A stretch of 64,000 nucleotides of DNA from Clostridia bacterium (GCA_017399965.1 JAFQAP010000002.1:1-64000); one strand, 5' to 3'. Counted from the first letter of the stretch, positions 7,994 to 17,255 are shown. The notes: generated by a model not told the origin, from the sequence alone. Made by a program: numbers and translations.

Positions 7994-10381
7994 ATGAGGA
8001 AAATTAAATTTTTCGCATTTTTGATCTGTATTCTGGTGCTGTTTAACGCTTTGCCTTTTGTTGCTTTTGCACAAACACAACAGGATATAATTACAGAACA
8101 AAAAGCCGAATTAAAAAAATCGGATGTCCCCGAGCTTTTGTCTTTTGAACAAGCTCGTGAGAGCGGACATACGCTGCGGTTACATTCAAAAGAAGACTCA
8201 AATACTGTGGTTTTTCAAAACCAAGACGGAACGGAAACCATGTATTTGTTTGATGAAACTATAAAATATACGGATAAAGACGGAAAGACTTTTGATAAAA
8301 GCAATAAGCTTACCGAAGTTTCCGAGGGAACTTTTAAAAATCTTTCCAACGATATTTCAGTTACTTACCCCAAGCAAATTTCCGACGGAGTGTCGGTCGA
8401 ACATAAGGATTTTACGTTAAAGCTGGTCCCCGTTATTTCATCGACGTCAAAGCAAGTAGGTTCTTTTAAAGAAAGCGATACACAGATAAGCTATGCCGGC
8501 GCGTTTGGAAGCGGAACCAAGCTTGTATATTCACAGACATTTTCGGGGTTCAAAGAGGATATAATTTTATATACGCCGCCCTTGAAAAATTCTTTTGAAT
8601 TCCGGGTATACACCGAAAGCACGCTTTTAAAGGATGCTTCCGGAAGAATCGCTGCATATTATAATAACGAGAAGATAGGCGAGTTCGGAGATATAGTTAT
8701 ATACGATGCCAATAACGTGTACGCTTTCGGCACTACCGAACTGGAGTACGTAAAAGAGGGAGTGTATAAGCTTACTGTTAACGTTCCGGCTGAATACCTT
8801 GCCGACGAGAGCAGAGTGTATCCCGTTACAGTCGATCCTATGTTAACTATCTCGACTTCTGCAGCTAACGAAACGATTATTGACGCAACGTTGTATTCAG
8901 GTTATGATAATTGTTACAGCAGTTATTTTACTATGTTCGTCGGTAATTTTGATAATTGGACTACTTCGGTCCCTACTACTCGCGGTACTGCAAGAGCTGT
9001 AATGAATTTTCCCGGTTTGTATAGTAATAGTACATTTCAAAAATACGCATTTGCCGAGCGAATAACATCAGTAAAACTTACACTCACAGTTTACAAGGCG
9101 TCTACATCGTCTTCAATTATTGCGCATCATATGACTTCGTCTTGGAACGAGAGTAATGTTGAAAACAGAAAATCCGCTATTTGGAACTCAATTTCCAGTT
9201 ACAGCACGGATGCTGTCAATATTTCGTCCTGTGATTATGGTGACAACCCGAAGTACACCTTTGATATAACGAATATTGTGCTTGAACAAGTCAAAGAAGA
9301 AACTATGCCGCGATGTGGTATAATGCTTAAAGCTGTGAATGAAAACACACCGGCGGTTTGCTTCAATACAAGCGAATCGGGCGAGAGTTCGGGTGTGTCT
9401 GCAAGTAAACCGTATATTGTCATAAGCTACGCCTCTTTGTCGTCCACAGAAACCGAAGGAATAATATCCGACGGTATATATCAGATCGTAAACAAAGCCA
9501 CAGGAAAGGCGTTGTCGTTTTCCAATATGGCGCTTTCGCAGCAAACGAGTAATCAGTCAAGCAATACACAGCTTTTTAAGATAGCGTATGTCAGCGGTGG
9601 AAGATATAGAATTATACCGATGAGCAACACCAACTATTGCTTGTATGCTAACAATTCAAATTTGTCGATGCAACCGATCAACACCTCTTCAACAGCGCAA
9701 AGCTGGTATATAACGCCCGTTGATAATGGGTATCGAATTGCCAATGGTTCAACTCCGTTTTATTTGTTTACAGTTTACAACGAAATTCACAATTCAACCA
9801 CTGCGGTTTACTCAATGCGATACACTACAGGAAGCACATGGGAACTCAAATTGATTGAGATGCCCGTGCCGTTGCTGGAGCAACAGGCAAACGACACATG
9901 TAGTGCAGCAAGCGGCGCTATGGTTTCTCAATTTTACGGATGTAGTAATGTTACTGAGAATGAGTTTAAAGATCGAGCGGTGGCAATGTATTCCGGGCAG
10001 TGGAACTTCGCTTATGCCGTAGCCGGAACATTAAATTATTTTTTGGAACAGAATGGTACGGATGCGCGCTATACAACACCGTATATTTCGAGCTTTAATC
10101 TTTCAACTTATACCGAAATGGTACTTGCCAATATTCAAAACGGGCATCCTTTGTTGGTTCAAGTGAAAATATATGAAACAACATATTTTCCATATATTTC
10201 TAATAATAGTTACGGTCATTATGTGGTTGTGATCGGCGCATATTATGATTCTCAAAGTAATCAATATATGCTTATTGTCAACGACCCGCACGACCAATAT
10301 TGTGATAGATACATAGTACCGCTATCTGCAATATATTCATACAATGTAAGACATACCGGTTGTGTATTCAGAGTTGAATAA
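7994..10381 (+). CDS. Secreted C39-like cysteine protease with DNRLRE and ricin-like domains
   Basis: A 795-residue exported protein with a signal peptide (1-26, ending VAFA). A DNRLRE-type carbohydrate-binding region lies at about 290-490 (SVKLTLTVYKAS, then YTFDITNIV). A beta-trefoil/ricin-like region at about 498-620 begins GIYQIVNKATGKALS. The C-terminal papain-like domain (about 625-795) has a visible triad: Cys636 in NDTCSAASGAM, His742 in YGHYVVVIGA and Asp764 in VNDPHDQ. C39-type peptidases cleave leader peptides or act on peptidoglycan-linked proteins; being secreted, this one probably acts outside the cell on a bound substrate. The next gene follows after 12 bases. AT content is higher than in the neighbours, suggesting more recent arrival. 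Confidence 0.78.
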   Translation: MRKIKFFAFLICILVLFNALPFVAFAQTQQDIITEQKAELKKSDVPELLSFEQARESGHTLRLHSKEDSNTVVFQNQDGTETMYLFDETIKYTDKDGKTFDKSNKLTEVSEGTFKNLSNDISVTYPKQISDGVSVEHKDFTLKLVPVISSTSKQVGSFKESDTQISYAGAFGSGTKLVYSQTFSGFKEDIILYTPPLKNSFEFRVYTESTLLKDASGRIAAYYNNEKIGEFGDIVIYDANNVYAFGTTELEYVKEGVYKLTVNVPAEYLADESRVYPVTVDPMLTISTSAANETIIDATLYSGYDNCYSSYFTMFVGNFDNWTTSVPTTRGTARAVMNFPGLYSNSTFQKYAFAERITSVKLTLTVYKASTSSSIIAHHMTSSWNESNVENRKSAIWNSISSYSTDAVNISSCDYGDNPKYTFDITNIVLEQVKEETMPRCGIMLKAVNENTPAVCFNTSESGESSGVSASKPYIVISYASLSSTETEGIISDGIYQIVNKATGKALSFSNMALSQQTSNQSSNTQLFKIAYVSGGRYRIIPMSNTNYCLYANNSNLSMQPINTSSTAQSWYITPVDNGYRIANGSTPFYLFTVYNEIHNSTTAVYSMRYTTGSTWELKLIEMPVPLLEQQANDTCSAASGAMVSQFYGCSNVTENEFKDRAVAMYSGQWNFAYAVAGTLNYFLEQNGTDARYTTPYISSFNLSTYTEMVLANIQNGHPLLVQVKIYETTYFPYISNNSYGHYVVVIGAYYDSQSNQYMLIVNDPHDQYCDRYIVPLSAIYSYNVRHTGCVFRVE

Positions 10382-10393
10382 GGAGGGGTTAAA

Positions 10394-11377
10394 ATGAAAA
10401 TAATATTCGTTTTTTTCATATCGTTAGTATTAACCGTATCTATGTGCTTTTTGATATCGTGTAGTACTGCTCCTGTTGATGAATCTCAAGTATCGCATGA
10501 GAATTCTGTTGGGCCGAGCGAACCTTCTTCCGATATCAATGAAAATGTTTCTGTTCCCGATAAAAACGTATCCCAGACACCGGATGATATCAGCGATATA
10601 TCCGAAAATGAAGTGTCTTATGACGAAGTATCCGGCGATGAAGCATCTGATGATATTTCCGAATCTTCCGATGACGTTTCCGAAAAGCTTATATCAGAAG
10701 ACACAGCTTTGGAAAAGGCTGTTGTTAAAGCAAACGTGGATTCCGGCGAAATTTTGAATATAAAAATCGAGTTGGAATACGATAACGGTGAATGGCAATA
10801 CGAGATAGAGTTTGAAGATGCTCACTATGAGTATAAGGTAACGATCGATGCTGAAACCGGTTCGAGCTTGGATTATGAACGGGGATGGAACGAAAAATAC
10901 CGCAATCCGGCATTTTTGGGTACTACGGGTAACATATATGCTTTTAAAATGAGAATCAAGCCCAGCGGCATGGGAATATTTATATTCCAAGAAGTATATG
11001 AGCCTATGGAACCGTGGTTCGGACACGTAGACGGTTCATACGGCGAACCCAGCTTTAACGATTGGATAACAAAATATACAGACGAATGGTTTGAGGAAAA
11101 CAGATTGTTTGTTGGTGAATTGATTGCCGATGGTCAAATAGAGATAGTAGGTATTTACGAAGAGTTCTGTTATACTGAGGGATACGATCATGAGTATAGC
11201 ACGCTTCTGTTGGTCTACAATCAGTTGACCGAGGAAGAAAGAGTTTATGAAGAAGATGGCAGCTTCTACGGTTATTACTTTCTGCTCGAGCTTCCAAAAG
11301 AAGATTATCCCGAAGAACACTTCACGAACGGAAGCGGCAGCGGGACGAAGGAGCTTCCCGGAGATGCCACCAAGTAA
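10394..11377 (+). CDS. PepSY-domain lipoprotein
   Basis: A 327-residue lipoprotein with lipobox LISC at about 21-24, then an acidic Ser/Asp/Glu-rich linker (about 30-95), then a PepSY domain at about 97-155 (DTALEKAVVKANVDSGEIL, later EYKVTIDAETGSSL). The last 160 residues are not recognised. PepSY domains often inhibit or modulate secreted proteases, and this gene sits 12 bases after a secreted cysteine protease, so it may control that enzyme at the cell surface. The pairing is inference. Confidence 0.7.
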   Translation: MKIIFVFFISLVLTVSMCFLISCSTAPVDESQVSHENSVGPSEPSSDINENVSVPDKNVSQTPDDISDISENEVSYDEVSGDEASDDISESSDDVSEKLISEDTALEKAVVKANVDSGEILNIKIELEYDNGEWQYEIEFEDAHYEYKVTIDAETGSSLDYERGWNEKYRNPAFLGTTGNIYAFKMRIKPSGMGIFIFQEVYEPMEPWFGHVDGSYGEPSFNDWITKYTDEWFEENRLFVGELIADGQIEIVGIYEEFCYTEGYDHEYSTLLLVYNQLTEEERVYEEDGSFYGYYFLLELPKEDYPEEHFTNGSGSGTKELPGDATK

Positions 11378-11404
11378 TATTAAAAACACAGCGTAACAAA
11401 AACA

Positions 11405-11437
11405 AAAATCCGACAGAGTTTTCTGTCGGATTTGTCT
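11405..11437 (+). terminator. Terminator of the C39/PepSY operon
   Basis: AATCCGACAGA (11407-11417) pairs with TCTGTCGGATT (11422-11432), followed by TGTCTTCT. It lies about 30 bases after the stop. Confidence 0.75.
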
Positions 11438-11440
11438 TCT

Positions 11441-11480
11441 CGTGGTCCCCGAGAAGCCGCGAGGCTTCTTGGGGTGATTC
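11441..11480. repeat. Dispersed palindromic repeat, copy 3
   Basis: Contains GGTCCCCGAGAAGCCGC then GAGGCTTCTTGGGGTGATT, a near match to the two tandem copies at 41971-42052. The arms GAGAAGCC/GGCTTCTT and CCCC/GGGG make a stable hairpin. It lies between convergent genes. Confidence 0.8.
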
Positions 11481-11487
11481 ATTAATC

Positions 11488-12558
11488 TTATTTGCCTATA
11501 TGGGGATTCTGTCTGTGAGCTTCTTCGATAACCGCAAGCTGCTGGCGGACCTGGCAAAGCTTGATATCATGCTCTCTGCCTTCGGTAAGAAGGGCGTATA
11601 TCTGGTCGTAATATGTCTGAACAGCGGCGATAAAGGGTGCCTGAGGGTCGCCTTCCCAGCTTTCCTCGTGCCAATTAAGCTTTTCGGTGCAGTATGCGGG
11701 GAAGCATTCAACCTTGTCTGCGGTAAGAGGATCCTTTATAAGATGCTGATCTTCGTTTTCTTCGGGAATAAAGTACTTCCAGTCGATGTGCGCCATGGTT
11801 CCCTTAAGAGAACCGCGGGTGCCGTGGATCTTGTATGTAAACAGAGGATATCCGTCTGCGGAAGAGATCTCCAGGTCGATAAGAGGCTTGTTCGGAGCGG
11901 TGAGGATAAGCTTGCAGTAATCCTCTGCATCGCCGAAGGTGTTGCATCTGTCCATACGGCAGAAAACTTCGGGCATACCGTCGTACATATCCATTATATT
12001 AAGCGCCTGGTCGAGAGGGTGGGGACCTGTATTTGCAAGGTTTCCGCCGTTGAATTCGCGGCAGCACTGCCAGTCCCAACGGCGTGCGTATCCGTTAAAC
12101 TGAATACCCACCTGAACCAATCTGCCTAACACGCCGGAAGCGATAACTTCCTTTACCTTTTCAAAATAATGGGCAAATCTGGACTGCTGGAATACGAGGA
12201 ACACTCTGCCGTTCTTTTTTGCAAGTTCGCACAGCTCGTCAAACTCCTTTACCGTGGGAACGCAGGGCTTTTCGCACAGTACGTTAAAGCCGTGCTCAAG
12301 CAGGTCCTTGGTAACGGAATAGTGAAGATGGCTGGGTGTGGAGTTAATAACAAGGTCTATATCGGTCCTGCCGTAAAGCTGAGTGTGGGAAGTAAAGGTT
12401 TCGCAACCGTATTCCTGCGCCGCACGCACACGGCGGACTTCCATCGGCTCAACGACGCCGATAACCTTAAACCGCTCGGTATCCTTTTTAAGATGCAGAC
12501 CGTGAATATCTCTGCCGCTTCTGCCTTGACCGAGTATGACTACGTTTAACTGTTTCAT
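11488..12558 (-). CDS. Gfo/Idh/MocA family oxidoreductase
   Basis: A 356-residue NAD(P)-dependent sugar or cyclitol dehydrogenase-like protein. The N-terminal Rossmann fold has VVILGQGRSGRDIHG, the family signature CEKPCVPT lies near residue 95, and a C-terminal alpha/beta substrate domain follows (NTGPHPLDQALNIMDMY). The substrate is unknown; family members oxidise inositol, glucose, hexosamines and others. I use ATG at 12558, which has AGGAG at normal distance; the upstream in-frame GTG is too close to that site. It stands alone with its own promoter (12590-12618). Confidence 0.88.
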   Translation of the reverse strand: MKQLNVVILGQGRSGRDIHGLHLKKDTERFKVIGVVEPMEVRRVRAAQEYGCETFTSHTQLYGRTDIDLVINSTPSHLHYSVTKDLLEHGFNVLCEKPCVPTVKEFDELCELAKKNGRVFLVFQQSRFAHYFEKVKEVIASGVLGRLVQVGIQFNGYARRWDWQCCREFNGGNLANTGPHPLDQALNIMDMYDGMPEVFCRMDRCNTFGDAEDYCKLILTAPNKPLIDLEISSADGYPLFTYKIHGTRGSLKGTMAHIDWKYFIPEENEDQHLIKDPLTADKVECFPAYCTEKLNWHEESWEGDPQAPFIAAVQTYYDQIYALLTEGREHDIKLCQVRQQLAVIEEAHRQNPHIGK

Positions 12559-12589
12559 ATTTATCACAACTCCTTATGTTATTAAGGAG

Positions 12590-12618
12590 ATTATACCACA
12601 GCCGTTAAAGGTTGTAAA
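12590..12618 (-). promoter_or_regulatory. Promoter of the Gfo/Idh gene
   Basis: Minus-strand TTTACA (12613-12618), 17-base spacer, TATAAT (12590-12595). Confidence 0.75.
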
Positions 12619-12630
12619 GAAATTTTTTCA

Positions 12631-12987
12631 TTATTTTGCCATAAGCAATCCCGTTTTTTTATCCCAGCACTGGCGGGTCACGTTTCCGTCGGTGCGGGTT
12701 GTCCCGTCAAAGACGAAGGCTTGTATGGTTACCAGTATTTTTTCCTCCGTTTCCTCGGTGTTATACACCATAACAGCGGAAAAGGGCTTGAAATCCCCTT
12801 CTTTTCTCGCTTCTGCGGCGCGGGGAAGCAGTTGCTTCGAAGCAAAAGAGTGAAACTTTTTTGCCAGATTTTCGTAAAAAGCGTTTGCGGTCTTTTTCAG
12901 CTTTCTGCTGCCGAAATCGGGGTAGGACAGGTTTATATATACCAGTTCCTCCCCGTTTTCATTTTTTAATATCTGCTTGGTTTGCAT
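12631..12987 (-). CDS. Unknown 118-residue protein at the end of the GerA operon
   Basis: A soluble protein of 118 residues with no signal peptide. Its pattern (a YPDFG segment early, a helix of about 30 residues, then beta strands with VYNTEETEEKILVTIQAFVFDG) loosely recalls DUF3298-type folds, but I do not claim membership. It starts four bases after the upstream membrane protein stop, with GGGAGG nine bases before the ATG, so it is co-transcribed with the spore germination gene. A role in the forespore or spore coat is possible by association only. Confidence 0.65.
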   Translation of the reverse strand: MQTKQILKNENGEELVYINLSYPDFGSRKLKKTANAFYENLAKKFHSFASKQLLPRAAEARKEGDFKPFSAVMVYNTEETEEKILVTIQAFVFDGTTRTDGNVTRQCWDKKTGLLMAK

Positions 12988-12991
12988 ATAA

Positions 12992-13516
12992 TCATTCCTC
13001 CCGAAAAGATTGTATGCGTCTTCCCCCCTGCATTAGAACGGGAATAAGGGCGGGAAGTAATAAAACCGTTGCCGGCACCCGTCCGTACCCGAAGGATATG
13101 GGTAAACTTACCGCCAATGCTATGCAAAGCCCTTTTATTTTGTCTTTGGGACATACTCCCGCCGCAAGGGGGAGCAAAAGTAAAAGACCTATAAATGCAT
13201 AGGGCGAACTTTCCTTGCCTGCGCTTAAAACACAACAAAACAGGGTGAGTATTAACAGCAAAGGAAAAGAATAATAAAAATTCTTTTTTATAAAGGCGGT
13301 AATGATACAGCAGATATATATTATCAAGGTCAGCTTAACGGGCAATATGAGTCCGCAAAACCCCATAAGCAAGGGAACGGCGGCAGGAGTAAGCCTGCGC
13401 AATGCCGTTATATTAGAAAGCAGTACCGCAAAAACCGCAAAAGCCAAGCATTCCTTCGGACCTGCTTTGGTAACTGCTGTACAGGCGGCAACCATTGCCG
13501 CAAAAGCCGCCGTCAC
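12992..13516 (-). CDS. Unknown membrane protein of the GerA operon
   Basis: A 174-residue, very hydrophobic protein with about five membrane helices and a short charged tail. Its start overlaps the stop of the GerA-family gene, implying coupled translation. It does not look like GerAB (an amino-acid permease of about 360 residues) or GerAC (a lipoprotein of about 370 residues), the usual partners. The function is unknown; it may be a small partner of the germination protein in the inner spore membrane. Confidence 0.7.
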   Translation of the reverse strand: MTAAFAAMVAACTAVTKAGPKECLAFAVFAVLLSNITALRRLTPAAVPLLMGFCGLILPVKLTLIIYICCIITAFIKKNFYYSFPLLLILTLFCCVLSAGKESSPYAFIGLLLLLPLAAGVCPKDKIKGLCIALAVSLPISFGYGRVPATVLLLPALIPVLMQGGRRIQSFREE

Positions 13517-14865
13517 AGCTTTTCCTTCCGAAACACCGTCTTACCGGGAAACGCAAGGATATAATCCTGCATTCCGTCCTTGGAAAAAGGGGCAAGAGGT
13601 GTCATATACGGCTTCCCGAAGCTTTCCCCGGAAGAAAGCAGACAGAATATTACGGATATCCCCGCAAGTACTCCGGGAATTCCGCAAATACAGCCCGCCG
13701 CAAGTAAAATATACCTGGCAATGACCGACGTATACATATATACCGGTACTATAAACGCAGTCACCTCGGAAAGCGCCACCACCATCACGGTAATGGGTGC
13801 GATAAGTCCTGCGCTTACCGCGGCTTCTCCGAGTATCAGCGAGCCTACAATGCCAACCGCATCCCCCAATCTTTGAGGCATTCGCACGCCTACCTCTCTT
13901 AACAGCTCGAAAACCGTAAGAGCGGCAAACACCTCCGCCCACAAGGGCATCGGCAGTTTTGAAGCGTATTCTTCCAGGGAGCTTTTAATGGCTTCGGGTA
14001 ATATATGGGGAGCGTGATACCATGCGGCGCAGAAAAATGCAGGTAACAGTAATGAAACCAGCATTGCGGTAAAACGAAGCGTCCTTATAAAGGTGGCGTA
14101 AACGGGTGAACGGTAGTAATCGTCGGAGGATTGCAACGCCTCCGCAAAAACGTAGGGCGCAGTAAGCACGAAAGGGGAGCCGTCGCATATAACCGCAACT
14201 CTTCCCGCTATCAGCTTTGATATGACCTTATCCGCTTTTTGGGAATTGCCGAACTTGGGCAGCATTCCGTTTCCGGCGATAAGCGTTTCAAGATTTCCCG
14301 AATCTGTAAGTCCGGTTATCTTTTCGCTTTTAAGACGCCGTATCAGCTTTTCAGCCAGCCCTTTATCCGCTCTGCCTTCTATCCATACCACCGCCACACG
14401 TGTGCTTGTGATATCTCCCATGATCACGGGGACGGATTTAAGGCTTTCGGATTTTACGCACCTTCGTATCAATGCAAGATTTATTTCCCAGTCTTCGGTA
14501 AAGCCCACCTTGGGACCCCGCACGGTTATATCCGTATCGGGCTCGGTTACTGCCCGCTTTACGGTAGCCGTGGCATTTGCAAGAACGATCTCGTCTTGGG
14601 TGATAAGCAATGCCTGACCGTCAAGTATTGCCGCTACAGCCTCGTCCGCGTCCTTGGGCTCGGTAACGGTTACACCCCGCAAGATCTCTTTAAGGCTCCC
14701 TTTTCCGCCACTTTCGGTCACAGGGGCTATCATCTCGCGGGAGATGTAGCCTCTGTCTGCCATTCCGCGAAGAAAGCAAATAAAAAGTGTTCTTTTTCCG
14801 AAATTAATCTCTCTGGAAATAAAATCAGAGCAATTTTCAAACCGCTTTTCTATTTCTGCGCGCAT
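13513..14865 (-). CDS. GerA family spore germination protein (GerAA/SpoVAF-like)
   Basis: A 450-residue protein with the soluble N-terminal part (about 1-245, including TDITVRGPKVGFTEDWEINL and PVIMGDITSTRVAVVWIEG) and a C-terminal membrane part with five or so helices (SDDYYRSPVYATFIRTLRF onward) of the GerAA/SpoVAF family. These proteins form inner-membrane spore complexes that sense germinants or release dipicolinic acid. It is slightly shorter than the usual 480-520. No GerAB or GerAC genes follow, and no spoVA genes are nearby, so SpoVAF-like versus orphan GerAA cannot be decided. It is first in a three-gene operon with two unknown proteins. Confidence 0.85.
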   Translation of the reverse strand: MRAEIEKRFENCSDFISREINFGKRTLFICFLRGMADRGYISREMIAPVTESGGKGSLKEILRGVTVTEPKDADEAVAAILDGQALLITQDEIVLANATATVKRAVTEPDTDITVRGPKVGFTEDWEINLALIRRCVKSESLKSVPVIMGDITSTRVAVVWIEGRADKGLAEKLIRRLKSEKITGLTDSGNLETLIAGNGMLPKFGNSQKADKVISKLIAGRVAVICDGSPFVLTAPYVFAEALQSSDDYYRSPVYATFIRTLRFTAMLVSLLLPAFFCAAWYHAPHILPEAIKSSLEEYASKLPMPLWAEVFAALTVFELLREVGVRMPQRLGDAVGIVGSLILGEAAVSAGLIAPITVMVVALSEVTAFIVPVYMYTSVIARYILLAAGCICGIPGVLAGISVIFCLLSSGESFGKPYMTPLAPFSKDGMQDYILAFPGKTVFRKEKL

Positions 14866-14924
14866 TTTTCACACTCCCTGTGGGTTAGTTTTCTACAAAC
14901 GGGAAATTTTATACCAAAAAGCCA

Positions 14925-14953
14925 TTGACTAAAATGTTCGGGGCGTATATAAT
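14925..14953 (+). promoter_or_regulatory. Promoter of the DUF4358 lipoprotein gene
   Basis: TTGACT (14925-14930), 17-base spacer, TATAAT (14948-14953), 30 bases before the ATG. Confidence 0.8.
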
Positions 14954-14983
14954 TATGTTAATTAAACAATGGAGACGTGTGTA

Positions 14984-15445
14984 ATGAAAAAAACAGTTTT
15001 TGTATTTCTTGCGGCAGTTCTTTTGCTGTGTTCCTGTACAAGCTCTTTTACCGTTAATGTTGCTGAGGCGGGTCCCGCCATGGCAGACGCTACGGAATAC
15101 GATTGGATGGAGTACGATAAAGACAGTATATACAACGATACCGGCATATCCGAGGATATGTACGTCAACTGCTTTTTTGCCTGGCTTCTTGAAGCCAGCG
15201 TAGGCAACTGTGCCTGTGTAGCTGTTTTTGAAGCGGCGGACGGCACAAAGGCGCAGGAGATAGAAACCTATCTTAAAGCATATCTTACCGACGTTCAGCT
15301 TACTCAGGAAAACTACAATGCAGACAACTACGCAATGTCAAAAGCGGCAGAATTATATGTAGAGGGCAATTACGTGGTATTCGCTATCGCACCCGATACT
15401 TCCGTTATCAAAAACGCTTTTGAAAACGCAAAGGTTGCAGGTTAA
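14984..15445 (+). CDS. DUF4358-type lipoprotein
   Basis: A 153-residue lipoprotein. The lipobox LLCSC lies at about 13-17, then a domain resembling DUF4358: a predicted beta-alpha fold with the conserved TGISEDMYVNCFFAWLLEA-like start and VAVFEAADGTKAQEIETYL. The function is unknown, although such proteins are frequent in gut Clostridia. The start at 14984 is chosen over 14969 because GGAG sits nine bases before it. The M23-like gene starts 12 bases after its stop, suggesting one envelope-related operon. Confidence 0.72.
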   Translation: MKKTVFVFLAAVLLLCSCTSSFTVNVAEAGPAMADATEYDWMEYDKDSIYNDTGISEDMYVNCFFAWLLEASVGNCACVAVFEAADGTKAQEIETYLKAYLTDVQLTQENYNADNYAMSKAAELYVEGNYVVFAIAPDTSVIKNAFENAKVAG

Positions 15446-15457
15446 AGGCAGGCAGAC

Positions 15458-17071
15458 ATGAACAAACAAAACAACGGTCTTCGCGCATTTTTTGCGGTAT
15501 TAATGTGTATTCCCATTGGGTTTATAATATATTTTGCCGTACTTTATACAAACCATAACATTCCCGTTTCCGAAGTGGTTTCGGTTTCCGTTACCGCAGG
15601 GGACGGAAAGGTATATAATTATTCCGACAAAGAGACCCGAACCTTTTTCCTTGATGTTTATCTGGATGCGGCGGCGGACGAAAGCATTACCTCCCCGCCC
15701 GAAGGAGTCGTTCCCACCTCCGTGGCTTGCGACAGAGGGGACAAGCGTATAGATTACAAGCTGTATCCTTCCGTAAAAGACGGAACGGTTATTATGCAGG
15801 ATGAAAACGGATATTTTTATTCACTTCCCTCCGATGTGGAGCGGCATTTGCTTGTCAGAAGCGAATTTCAGTATCTGTATGCGGGCGATCTGCTTCCCGT
15901 ATTTACCGTAGTTTCCGGCGACAGAGTTCAGGAAATCGCCCCCGTAAACTACAAATGGTCCTATAAAAAAGCGGATAATAAGTATTACGGCGATAATATC
16001 ACCCTTAAATATGAGGAGGGCAGCGATCTCCGTATTTATTCCGACCGTGAAAATTCCATAGGATTTTCCGTTCAGCCCGATAATCTCGAGCTTCGCATAA
16101 ACGGCGAAAGCGTGGCCCCCGGCAGCTTTTCTTCCCTTGCTTATTCGGCAGATACCACCCTTGATGTTTCCGTAAGAGCCACCTGGGTGAACGATGGGGA
16201 AAGCAACTACGGCACCGCCGAATATAATTTTAAAATATTGTATGATATTCCCGCAAAGGTTTATCTTTCCAATGACGTTTGCGTACGGGGCGATACTTTG
16301 CTTTTGCGCGTGGATATGCTTACCGACGGTGAAACGGTTGAGCTGGAAAGCGATCTGATCACCACCGCGCCCGAATTCGAGGTTCAGGGCGGTGTGGCAT
16401 ACGCCATTCTTCCCATCTCCCTGGAAAACCAGCCCGGCACTTATGATCTTACCTTTATCTCCGGCGAAAACACAGTAAAGCTTACTTTGGACGTTATCGA
16501 AGCGGAGTACGGCTTCGGAACCTACCATTATCCCAACGAGCTGTTCAAGCAGTACGTTTCACAGGACAAAGCAGAAGAGCTTGCTTCTGTAATAGACAGC
16601 ACCGTTGTCTTCGGCGGAGCAATGTTCTTTACCTTTGACAGTCCTTTTTCTCTTCCCTGCGAAAACGGCGTGATAGTTGAAACTTACGGAAAAAGCATTG
16701 TTATAAATGATGAGACCGCACAGGAAGCACCGTTCAGCGGCTACGTTCCCGGCAACGTATATCAGGTCGAGGAAGGAACCTCTGTAGTTTCTATGCAGCG
16801 TGGTAAGGTAGTCTACGCAGGCGAGACGGCACTTACCGGCGGAACGGTAATTATAAGCCACGGTATGGGCATATATTCCTACTATTTCCATGTAGAGCAT
16901 ATCGCCGTGACCGAAGGCACTACCGTGCAAAAAGGTGCTATTTTGGGTAAGGCGGGAACAAGCCCGCTTTCTCCCGCAGAGGTTGGCAATATCGTTCACA
17001 ACGCAATTTCCGTGGGTAAGGTGTTTGTAGATCCCGAGCCTTTTATTGAAGGAACCCTTTTCGTTGATTAA
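15458..17071 (+). CDS. Membrane-anchored M23/LytM-like protein, probably inactive
   Basis: A 537-residue protein with one N-terminal membrane helix (about 12-32), a long beta-rich extracellular region, and a C-terminal LytM/M23 beta-sheet (about 430-537: VVSMQRGKVVYAGETALTGG, then ISHGMGIYSYYFHVEH). Active M23 peptidases bind zinc through H-x3-D, then H-x-H. Here the first H-x3-D is not visible and the last motif reads VHNAI, so the zinc site looks broken. Like EnvC/NlpD-type LytM proteins, it may regulate a cell wall hydrolase rather than cut peptidoglycan. It is co-transcribed with the DUF4358 lipoprotein. Confidence 0.75.
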   Translation: MNKQNNGLRAFFAVLMCIPIGFIIYFAVLYTNHNIPVSEVVSVSVTAGDGKVYNYSDKETRTFFLDVYLDAAADESITSPPEGVVPTSVACDRGDKRIDYKLYPSVKDGTVIMQDENGYFYSLPSDVERHLLVRSEFQYLYAGDLLPVFTVVSGDRVQEIAPVNYKWSYKKADNKYYGDNITLKYEEGSDLRIYSDRENSIGFSVQPDNLELRINGESVAPGSFSSLAYSADTTLDVSVRATWVNDGESNYGTAEYNFKILYDIPAKVYLSNDVCVRGDTLLLRVDMLTDGETVELESDLITTAPEFEVQGGVAYAILPISLENQPGTYDLTFISGENTVKLTLDVIEAEYGFGTYHYPNELFKQYVSQDKAEELASVIDSTVVFGGAMFFTFDSPFSLPCENGVIVETYGKSIVINDETAQEAPFSGYVPGNVYQVEEGTSVVSMQRGKVVYAGETALTGGTVIISHGMGIYSYYFHVEHIAVTEGTTVQKGAILGKAGTSPLSPAEVGNIVHNAISVGKVFVDPEPFIEGTLFVD

Positions 17072-17077
17072 TAAATA

Positions 17078-17104
17078 CCCCAAAAATGCAACGGCATTTT
17101 GGGG
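17078..17104 (+). terminator. Terminator-like hairpin after the M23 gene
   Basis: CCCCAAAAATGC pairs with GCATTTTGGGG. A second stem AGGCGC/GCGCCT at 17150-17171 is followed by TTTTAATTTTTT and probably gives the true stop. Confidence 0.65.
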
Positions 17105-17184
17105 ACTCCGCAAAACATTACACAAATGTATCAAAACCAATATAAATTCAGGCGCTCTTTTTGGGGCGCCTTTTAATTTTTTAC

Positions 17185-17213
17185 TTTACAAACACAAAAT
17201 ATAGTGGTATAAT
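17185..17213 (+). promoter_or_regulatory. Promoter of nrdR
   Basis: TTTACA (17185-17190), 17-base spacer, TATAAT (17208-17213). No clear NrdR box pair was seen in the region. Confidence 0.75.
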
Positions 17214-17255
17214 ATTATGTAAATATCAATATCCGAAAGGAAAAGTATTAATATT

